Source: Lytechinus variegatus (lineage: Eukaryota > Echinodermata > Echinoidea > Temnopleuroida > Toxopneustidae). Taken from it: a stretch of 64,000 nucleotides of DNA. Position numbers and translations under genes: made by a program. Shown piece by piece: positions 44,909 to 56,900 of the stretch (positions are counted from its first letter, which is position 1; the number at the start of each line of letters is the position of its first letter). The stretch covers positions 38,876,687 to 38,940,686 of the forward strand of contig NC_054746.1 of assembly GCF_018143015.1 (NCBI RefSeq), written 5' to 3'. Below the pieces are notes generated by a model. The model was given only the letters and a program-made list of their open reading frames with translations. It had not been told where the DNA came from and did no database searches.

Positions 44909-47900
44909 TAATAGAAATACTCTGCTTCGGCATAATTATGGAATAAAGTAATCACAAAAGGTTTAGTAAATGCCGTGGAAATAAAATCGTAGATTTTAAA
45001 AGGAGCATAGCTCTCAAAAATGAATGGTAAAGTCACACTCTTCGTCAGTGCCCATTATGTGACAAAAAAGAATTCAAAATCCGTTTCTGAAACAGTCGTG
45101 AAAAACACGTCTGTTCATGGGCATACGGATAGTGAAACTCACCTTTCAAAAAAAAATCAATGCGCGGAAGATGGAGGTCAACTCAAAAGATGACGCAGGA
45201 CACCATTCTTAGCCTAAGCTTTCGTCTTTATTAAGACTTCGTCAGAAGCGGTCTGAAAATTACAAGGGAATACAACATCCAAGTTTGTCTTGCACATCAA
45301 TGAATTATCATCAAGTTAAATATATTCCATAATCTCAGACAGATGAATGAATAAATGAATAAATAAATTAATTGATAAATGAATAACAAATCATTAATTC
45401 GATTTAAAAATAATTATATAAATGAAGAAGACACACCTGTAATTGCAGACTATTGTGGTAGTAAAGTAGGGTGCTTACCGTATCCTATCTTGTTCTTTAT
45501 GAGAGTGTCACAATTGCAAAATGAAAACATCGGTTGCTAGGTGGCGAAAGCGCAAAGCGCATATAATTTATGTCAAAATAAATATGAATATTTATTGTGA
45601 CATAAAAGACGAAAGCTAAAGCCCAAGAATGGACAGTGTCCAGCGTCATCTTTTGAGTCGACCTCATCTCATTATGTTTCATACTCACACCACCTCAAGG
45701 GCGTTTGGTACAAGAAAACCTGTCATCACGATATATCACCAACAAATTATTGCGAGCGCGAAGCGCATGCTGAAATATTTTAAGGTACCTGTTTAGGACT
45801 GTTTGCATTGACTCATGAGGAGAATACATATCTCACTACACAGATAATGCGAGTGCCGAGAGTGAGCAGAAATTTCTTTATATTCTGACCTGAAAGCCTG
45901 ATAATCTAACTATTTTTGGTACCATTGATTAAGCGCAAAGCGCGCGAGCTGAAAATTTTGATATTTCGATCTGAAAAAATTGTCACCATATATATAAGTA
46001 GAGGCTTATCTAAAACACACTTTTGCAAGCGTTTCGGACAAGATTACTTATTCTTCCTTAATACTATATTGTGTAGTAACGATAATTGAGGAGAAGAGAT
46101 ATCTGAAGAAACCCAAAATAAATTATGAGCAATGCATTCGGACACAAACTTTGATAAATTGGTGAACCAAATCTGAACATAACAAAAAAAAACCCAGATC
46201 GTCGCTCTTTCACAAATACCGTAACTTCTTAACGGATTAATGTTTCATCAGTGCAATTCGGCAGGAGTGTACCTATACACCTATTACTTCACTTTTGTGT
46301 AAAAAAACTAATTTACCTTCTTAAGTCATGCATAAGTGAACATCAATAAAAACTAAAAAGAAACCTACAAAATATCAAATGACTCCTTTCGTATGCCAAA
46401 ATATATGGGCAGCCAAAAAGACCAAAATTGACAATGTCAAAAATAAAGAAACTCTCAGAAATACATGTAGTCGTTCAGAAATAAATGAAGTCTCTCAAAA
46501 AGAAATTGAGATTTCTTAGAAATAAATTACCTTCCTCAAAATAAAAGTAGTATCTCAGAAATATAATATTCGGAAATGAATGCATTACTTTGGACGAATA
46601 GTACATAAGTCAGAAATAAAAGTATCTAACCAGAAATGGATATAATTGAGAAATAAACGACAACTCAGAAATAAACTTGCCAATCATAGATAAAAGATTT
46701 TAGAAAGATAAGACTCGTTCAGAAAAAAAATATCGTAATTGAAAAAGCAGTATATTTTACAAATGAATTTCATTGTTCAGAAATAGATAATCTCGCAAAT
46801 AAAACTATTTCAAACAATAAGAAAACTACAGAAATAAAGATAACTACAGAAATAAAACAAATCACAGAAATAAAGACAACCGCAGAATCATAACTTTCTG
46901 CGGAATTAAAACAATTCTTGGAATTTCATTTGTGCAAGAGTATGTATTTCTGAGATACTACATTTGTTTCTGAGAGTTTCTTTATTTTTGAGATTGTTAA
47001 TTTTTGCACGTTTTCGGCGCATTTTTTACTGTTTCAAGCCAACTCGCCACTACTTTGAACACTGGAAGTTTAAAAACGAGCACATGGACCCCATATTTGT
47101 AATATTTTAACGTCTTTAGAATATATTCCTCTACAAGTCTAGAGAGTAGGATGAAATTACATGGATTTTGAGTGTTAGGGAGCAGAACTACGAACCATTT
47201 GCATTTTAGACGGTATATTATGAGACCTCTGCTAGTTTTCGGCGCATATTTTACTGTTTCAAGCCAACTCGCAACTACTTTCAACACTGGTAGTTTAAAA
47301 ACAAGCACATGGACCCCATATTTTTAACTTCCCTACACCTTTGGAATGCATTACTCTACAATTTTACAAAATTTGATGAAAATGACATGGATTTTGAATA
47401 ACAAGCAGCTTAAATTATACTTTTTTAATTTTCGGGTACATTCACGTCTTTTGAAGATTTGTTTTTTGAAGTTTGTGCACCATTCTTGTCAAATGAGGGT
47501 GCTGCTGAATCCAAATAAATATATGTTTGCCAATTAAAAGATATCATCCTACTTTGATATCCACTTAGTTACATATCCTGAAAGTTTCAGGAAGTTTGAT
47601 TCGATATCGACAGAGAATAGATTATTTAGTCTCATTTGGGGAATTCGTGAGGTCTAAGAGAGGCATAATTCTTTTGATTGCGCAACATTTCATATCATTC
47701 AAAGACGGCGAATTTTAAGTACCGTAGAAAAAAATAAGCACATGAACCTATATAATTTTTTGCATTTTCATAATACATAGATACCAAAGTAACTCTCTGC
47801 AAAATTTGATGAAAATGACATGGACTTCATTTCAACTGTGGAACATCCTTAAAATAACAGTAATGATGATATACATGTATAGGCGATATATAATGTACGC

Positions 47901-50900
47901 AACAGTTTTCAGGGCTTTTGCATGCACACAGTACATAATATACAATTTTCCCTGATTTGTTTAAATTTTTATTTAATTTTCATGAACGAGTCGGCTCTTT
48001 TTCACTAAGAAAACTGACTTCGGTTTTGGTTTCGGCTTCAAAAAGGGGATAGTGAATAATTATAACGATTTACAGAGATTTTCAATGGAATACCCTTCTT
48101 CTGCCGAAAATAATAAGTTGAGGTTGACAAAAAGAGGGTTCAAATAATAGGTTGACAAGGAGAAAGTTGAAGTTCCTGATTGGCGTAGAAACTTCTTATA
48201 ATTATACACAGCACTTTGCAACTCGAGGACCATCGCGTTTTTACCGGACTTTTTTTACCTCGTGCTTTTCTCCGATTTAATTCATGAAGCCTTTTTTTTA
48301 TTATTCATTGTCCCTTTGACAAACGGGTCAAGTAGGTTTTAATGAGAATATTTTTTTTTTCATGTAAGAGCCCCTCTAATTGCAGTTGTGATCAATAAAA
48401 AAAAACGCATTTAGAATAATTGAGGGGTGTAGCTTTGAGAGATTATTATGTCCTGCTAATTAAGTAACTGATTTTATTAGTAACGTAACTGACCCTGTTC
48501 AATATTCATGGTTTCTATAAAATCTTCGCTTGTAATATACGTATTGCCTAAACTGAATGTATTCAGAAAGTATTACCATTTGAAATTTATGATATAACAT
48601 TGTCAACAACCTTATTGAAAATTCCACGATAAAATTTTAATGAGATTTTTTCCCGTTTTTCTGAAATTTGTCACATTTTTGGATATCCAATTATCTTTTA
48701 ATTGACAGTGATAATGAAAGCAGATGAGTCTATTAAGTCACAAACGACCTCATTATACTCTTCAATTATCTTAACCTTTTATTTTAGATGTCGTAGAAAT
48801 CAGTGACATTCCATTGTTACACATATCATGTAATTGCCGGGGCGGAGGTTGAAAACGTATCATTAATTTCCTATGACGTATTCACGCAATTAGAGATGTA
48901 TATTATAGACCTGCATCATTGTATGTCTTAATGACGGCATGGAATCATGTTCCCTATGGATTTAGAGAGAAATGAAAAATGTACTAATCATGATAATTAA
49001 TACTTCGAAAAACTCATTTTCTAAACCCATTGCCGAGCATGACAATGGTGCACTAAAACTCATTCGTGATAAGTAATGCGATTAATTATTGAAAGAATAA
49101 GACAGAAAATCGAATTATATGGAGAGGGTGGATTTCAATGCAATTTCATATTAACTTGAAGGAGCAAAAAAAATCTGATAAAAGAACGTTTACTTTTCAG
49201 CTAGCTTCGGCTGTCATTGCTCATGTATCGGCGGCTGTCATTGCTCATGTATCGGTCAGATTTGTTTTTTTTTTCGGGTTTTTTTTGTCGAGGAGAATTT
49301 CTACTTTCGTATTGAGACAAGCGGATAGAACTATAAATTGTGTAGACAAGTGGAAATATAACCCAATCTTCACGGTTGACAATGTTGACTTTTCATGTGA
49401 AAAATAATTGTAGGTGGGGAGTATTTTATATATCATTGAGGAAACGATAGCATAAACTGAAGAAATGGGTTAAAGACCCAGGCAATGATGCACTCCACGG
49501 GGTTGTGGGGCTACTTTTTTATAGGAGGGTCATTAACAAAAAGGAAAGTTTTGGGGAGAAAGGCTGCACTTTTAAACATTGAAGGCAAAGCGGAAAATGC
49601 TACGTAAGTACACCAAAACGAGCTGTAAGAGACTGATTAATGAAATATCGAGGATGATTTTGGTTTCCATCTTAACACGGTAGAAGATCTTTTGGAAAAA
49701 GAAAAAAAATGACATATATTCTTGTCTGATTATTCACACGCTTAATTTTCCTGAACTTCGTGAAACTTGTAGAGAAAAACAGAATGCATCATGTAAAATA
49801 GTACAACCTGGGTTTTTTTTACCCGATTTCTAAGCGTTCCCCTGAATATACTTTTGACTGATTTCTGTTGGAAGACTTAGCATGAAAGCTCTCTGATTAT
49901 GCCATTTTATTTCCTTCATTGCACATGTTGCATATTGGTCAGAAAGGCACTCACAAAATGGGCATTTTGCAAAAAAAGAGAAAATATTGTCAGAATTGTG
50001 AAGATTTAAAGACTTATAGTAAAATTGAAAATTTGGTAGCATCTCCTTCCATTGTTCTTGCTCAGTCATGCGTGCATTATGAACATTGAAATGTGGTTAA
50101 AATGAAAGAGGGGAAGCATATCTTTTCATCTATGTACATCTCTTTGATGAAAAAATACAGTGAATTATGGTAGGACGCACTGTATAGATTACAATAGTGA
50201 GGGGTGAGATGAGATGATATGCAGTGGTCACGGTAGTTGCTTTCTAAATGAATCAATTCATTAACCAGACCTGGTATATTGAATTGATAACGTCAAATTA
50301 CGATAGATTGAACTCGTTAAATGCAGCAAATCTTTGTAATTGTCCTATAGTTAATACGTTTTAAGTCAAAATCACTCATCATCATTATTCGGTTACTGGC
50401 AAGCCAAATCGATTACATTAGAATTCAATAATAGGTAAAAAAAGCAAAATCTTAAAATTGAAGATGAGATTAAACCTGATTATCTATCGAATAAAGACAT
50501 TGGATGCAAAAGGTACAAGACTGATTTTATTAACATTGAGAAAAACGCATTTGTCTATGAAAAAAATAAATTAATAAAATAAAAATGAAAAATAAAAATA
50601 AATGATAAACGCATTATCTCACGGTCGATGTTTAAAAGTTTTTCTAAAGGAAGGTTCCTACCTGATTATGATCTCATTGATCTTTGATCAGAAGTAAATG
50701 TGGTACCTTCTAAAATCTAGTTCTTAATGAAATACCTTATTCACATTATGTCTACTTCTTGCTGTAAACTATTCACTATTACAAAACTATTATGTGGTCC
50801 AGCGTGCCGCGCCGTTCTAAGCTAGGCCCCGGGTTCGATTACCGGCGGCCTTACCAAAGTTTCCAAAAGGGAGGATGGCTCTGGGGATCTTTGATTTGAG

Positions 50901-53900
50901 CTACGCCTACCATTGTTCTCTTATTAATTTCTTTCACAATGTTAAAATGAAATTTCTGATATGTTTACTCGTCTCTTCTAAGATCTTATATGAGAGGGCC
51001 ATTATGTATTACCCACTCCCATAAGGGATGAAGAGCCATTATGGAGCAGTTTGCTCATTTTAATATTACTTAACAGTATAAGCTAACTGATATGATTTTA
51101 GTGGACATGAATGATCACCTCTGAATTTTTATTTTCTTTGACAGTGCGATGCTGGTCTAGGAACTAAGATCCTCTTTGATCAGATCTTCAGAAAACCTCA
51201 GAAGTTAATGATTCTTGGTCCAGCATGCTCTACTGCAACTCAAGCTGTCGCTGGCACTGCCCACTACTGGAATCTTGTTACGGTATGAATCAATTATCAT
51301 CTTGTTGCTAAAAAGATATATTACAGCCTATTATGTAAATACTGTCTGTTTCTAGATTATTTCCTATTTCATATTCTTTGAGAAGGAAAAAAGTGCAAGT
51401 ATGGTAGCGACTGTTAAACAGCGCGCATCAAGGAGATTATGTTTCTCCAATTTGCATTCTTACTTTTAAAAATGTAAGCATTTTATACGTTTGTTATTAA
51501 TCTTTGAACTTTATATATACATTTTTTTCTGGACGTAAAACGAAACGCGACTATTGTCGTTTTAACGTATGATGATTTAGGCTATCGAGTGGCCGTTTGC
51601 AGGTGTGAAACTTCGGGCTTCGGGCCATGGATGCATCTCATTAAAATGAATAGTAAAATATGATCATAGAAAGATAATTGCCATTGAGTTTCTGTTTCTG
51701 TTTTCTGTTTGTGGTAACTCCCGTAGGAACTCGGCAGGACACTATTTTGCTGGTAAACGCCAAGCTGGTATAAAACCAATTACCTATGAAACATTTTACG
51801 TCTAGGTTGAGTATAATTAGGTAATAGAAAGCTATAAATGAAGCATCGATAAGCCTTTTCACAAGATTTCGGTGTTGCTTAGCTAAATTTTCCCCTGCTA
51901 AACATGATTAATGCTAATACTGATCATGCTAATAAGCATTGGATGTCCTTCATCCTCCACATAATGACTATAATATGAATAGCGCCCATATATAAATATT
52001 GTTCTCGTAATACTAGCCGAGTCACTGGCGCTGATGCATGTCAGTTATTGAATTGAATTCTGGAATGACTCGGGTATGAAAACTGGATGATGCTATTGTC
52101 AAGATAATGTGTTTGAACTTTGTTTATCTTGTGATAAACAGAGTTGATAGAACCTCTCATCCTGTGCAATTCTTATTTTCTTCCATTTTCACAAAATGTT
52201 ATTTTGTAATATAACCATCAATATAAGTTAGACTTTGAATGAAATTGACTTTAACAGAAGATGAAGATAGTGATTCTACATTTTATGAGCTCGACGATAT
52301 ACAATATTCTTTCCAAACAATTTTCATATTATGGGTGTGCGCTGATATTTTCCCACGAACCGAGCTGTAATTAATTTTCAAACTTTCATGGAAATATTTT
52401 TGGATGAATATTTGATATGTATTTGGATATTATGTTATCTTAAACATACGAAAGTGATCTAATGTTAGTAGTTAGGTCACATGTTAATAGACTGAATTAC
52501 ATATTTTTTCTCTTTGTTTTTCTAACTGTACGTCTTCAGTCATCTTATATAACTAAATGTCCGATGAACAGCGATAGAATCTATGCTTTTCGATGCTTGG
52601 TTACAATGTGTTATTATTTTTGGACCACACATTGGACTTCAGTTGGTATAACCGTTTCCTATATATGAAATAGATTGACGTTACTGTTGAGGTTCAATTT
52701 GAACTGGAAATCACATGAGATAAGATTCATCTAGAAACGGAAGTCAATCCGTATTCCTAGGGGAAATCTTTCTTTAACACAAAAATACACGCATAATTAA
52801 ATATAGGTAATGATTTTCGATTTTCAGTTTAAAGTATTTTATGTAGCTTAGAACAATTCTTTTATAAGGAAGTTAACACCAATCATGCAAAAAAGTCCTA
52901 GGAAATGATAGTATACAAATAATGCACGTAAGCGCGTGCATGCAGGGCCAAATAATGAACGATGTACGAGAAGAGCCAATGGATATACCGCACCGAGGTC
53001 CGCAGGACCGAATGCGGTATATCCATTTGGCGAGTCGAGCACAGAGTTCATTATCTGGGTCCTCTATGCACAAGAATGCGTGCACAGTTTGTTTTATACA
53101 ACCCCATGTTACTGAGTCGCCCCAAATGCTATATTTTATCTAAATTCTAGATAATTCTAGATAATTCCAGACCTCGCACTATCCTGCACTCTGACGTCAG
53201 AGTGCAGGATAGTACTTTTGGTATGACGTCAGAGTGCAATAGTGCGTTTTGGATGCAATAGTGCAATTCGCTGAATTTCATGTGATCCGATTTGGACCAA
53301 TCAGATCACAGAACATTCTTGGGAGTTGGGTAATCTTTACCATTAAATACCTTGCATTGCGTGATATTGATTACTCTTAATATCCTGATTTTGTTTTAGA
53401 TGTCTTATACAGCTTCATCACCAGCGTTATCCAACATGGTGGATTATCCAGCCTTCTACCGAACCTATATGCCTGATACATTATTTAACCCAGCTCGTAT
53501 TAGACTTCTAAAAGATTATGGTTGGACACGAGTGGCAACGCTACACGAAAATCATGAAATATTCTCTCTAGTAAGATGGTATATCATGTTTTATACATGC
53601 TTACAGAATAAAACCACTGAAGCATAAACCTGATACAAATTGATTCGTCTATAGAGGTTCATTCTTTGATTATGTTCTTCATGTGATATTAATTAATATG
53701 TCCTCCCAAATCAAATTTGAATATGAATAATTTTAGATGTTTATTAGAAAAACATTGTCTTAGAATGACAAAAATGAGGATGAATCCAAATTGAAGCATA
53801 ACATGCAGATAAAGAATTATTTTGCTTATCAAAATGATTGATGGAATATTCTACTGGGTTTAGTTGGTGGTTTTATTGTGTTCATGTTCAAGCGATAGCT

Positions 53901-56900
53901 AATCTAAGATTCAGATATGATCATAACGTGTATTAAAATTGTGTAGATGTTTATCTCCATTCCTTCAATTCTTTAGATGTCTTACGCTTCCGCCTCGTCA
54001 ATCTTGTCAAATAGGAATAAATTTCCATTGTTCTATCGGACCTACATGCCTGATGCGATGTATAACCCTGCTAGAGTAAGGCTTATCAAGGAATATGGAT
54101 GGACAAGAGTCGCTACTATTCACGAGAATCACGAGTTATTCTCGCTCGTAAGATATTTACCCCATTTTGTGTCTTGGCATGTCACGTGATTTCCGTTCAC
54201 TAGCCAATAATCTGCACCGCCCAGCATGTTTCTCCTCCTTTAATACACTGCACGATTAATTTGTGTTTACGTCTGATTATGCATGTCTCTGGTAATTCAT
54301 TAACTTTTAACAAAAAAAGCAAACGTGCTACACTGAAAAATGTTGGTATTACACATTCGAACTGTTATTCTTTTATTTGAGTAGTATTTGAATAGATTTG
54401 AAGCATAGTTTTCTTCAAACGAATACATTTCCTTAAAAATATCTGTAATTTTCTTTTCGAAAAACACATTAACACTCCTTTGAGTCTCATTCTTAGAAAT
54501 TCATCACTATTTGACGATTGATATCATGGATACATAAGAAATAACCAGAAATTTTACATATTTGTAATGTCCGTAACGCCAATTTAATAACCGTAACACA
54601 ACATTAATGGTTAGTTTTGGTTTACCCTTAATCAGTTGTATCAAACTATCTTCTTTTATTAAGCAGGACGTTTCCCTGTCTCACACGAAGTTGACGTCTT
54701 AATGCTTAAGCCCACAAAGCTTTCACAAAATATAATAGCAGATTCCAAATATTTCATATCACATTGTGTCTGATAACTAACAAGTGATAAAAAAGACATA
54801 TTCAAGTTCAGACCGATAACACTTCAGGGGAAAATGTTTGGAAAGTATTTTTAAAAAGTTTGGAAGAATAAAAGGATTTACTTGTCTTGAGAGTGACCTT
54901 TTTCTAAGTGAAATTTTTCACCAAAATAATGAATAGGCTTCTAGCTTGATACAGGGGTTGGTCTATAGAAACCTATAGCTCACTAGAGTGCTTCCAACAG
55001 TCATGTATGCAATCTGGTTTCCAATTATTAAATAATGTATATTCTTAATGTCAGGTTAATAAGATACATCGTTACTTCTTCGTTGAGGAGGAATCAACCA
55101 TACATTTTGGAGAGGAAAAGTTCATTCCCATAATTCACAAGGTGGCTACTATAGGCAGATGTCTGTATGTTTAAAGGACAAGTCCACCCCAACAAAAAGT
55201 TGCATTGAATAATAAGAGAAAAATCCAACAAGCACAACGCTGAAATTTCATCGAAACCGGATGTAAAATAAGAAAGTTATGACATTTTAAAATTTCTCTT
55301 AATTTTAGAAAACTGTTATATGAACATCCTGGTCTGTATGCAAATTAGGGAACTAATAATGTCATCCAATCACTATTTCTTTTGTATTTTATTATATGAA
55401 ATATGAATTATTCTAATTTTCCCCTTTTTGTCATGTGAAAGAAAGTTTTTTTTCTCTCTGAACATGTGGAATTACCATTGCTTTAACATTTTATGGTTCA
55501 ATCAAGTTGGTGCCTATTGTCAAATTTGTAAAAATTGAAATGTTGTGTAATTCATTCAATAAAAAACAGAAGAAATAGTGAGTGAGGGACATCATCGACT
55601 CTCTCATTTGCATGTTGCTGACTTGTGCATATAACTATTTTGTGAGTTATATTTTTTTATATAAAACTTTAAAATGCCATAACTTTCTTATTTTACATCT
55701 GATTTTGATGAAATTTTCAGCGTTATGCTAGTTGGATTTTTCTCGATTGATTCAAATCAACATTTTTCTGGGGTAGACTTGACCTTTAACAGAAAATTTG
55801 ATATATTCAGAACTGTATAACAACATTTACTGAATGAGAGTGTTTGATGTTACACCTTGAAATAGACGGCACGCTCTATAGCACCTCAAATGACAGTTTT
55901 AACACCATATTTGCTCGTGCTTGGCATGTTCCAATAATTATATAAGTGATTGTATGCTCTAAGAAATCTCATCGACCCATCTGTTAACGTCTTCATTTTA
56001 AAACCTGTACGCCTATTCAAAAGAAATCAGTCTTGACGAAAAAAACTTCATGTGCTTGTAGTGCTTATTTCAATTCGATATAATAACAGTTTTGCATGAA
56101 GAGTTAAAACTCACACATGGTCTGGAAAAAAATACAAACAATTATCATGTTTCTGTATTTTCATATTATGAAAATACAATAAGGCGAAGGATGGTTTGTA
56201 ACGGTTCCATTAGCCTAATGGTTCTTGGATTTATATCACAAAGGGTGTGATAACCCATGTGTATTTTTATCATCCATTAAGTTGTATTCTGACGGGGACA
56301 CGTGTAGAATATGTAAACAAATCGATTAACCTAATGGACAGGTACAATTGGCATCTACGATACAGCCGACAATATGAAAAAAAAATAGTAACGTATTTCA
56401 AGTAATGATGGCCCGCAAATATAAGGTATATGAATAACGTGCTCAATAAAAAAGGACTGCATGTAATAACCATTATTAATTAGTTGATCAATTGTAATAA
56501 GGCTTTATTAAAATATATATTTTACTTTACGTACGATGTCACGTCTATTGTACAATGCTGTATAGGATATTAGACATACTTTGTTGTTATTGACCAAAGT
56601 GATGAATTTTTAACAATTTTTAACAATAAATAATCTACCCATCGTTCATCAAATAATTAGAAAGTGTAGGTAAAGTTTACGAGTGGGATGATAGCTCTGA
56701 GCATAATGGTAAGATACTTGATAAAACAACAGGGATTTTTTTTTTTACACAAGATGCAAAGAGCACCACATTTGGGGTTCATTGAATCGAATGTTCCCGC
56801 ATGTGCAGAATGAATGATTTTGGTTACATGTGTTCTGTTCAACCTGATTGCTGAGAGAGAGAGGGGGGGGGATAAAGACATCTTACGAAATGATAGCGCA

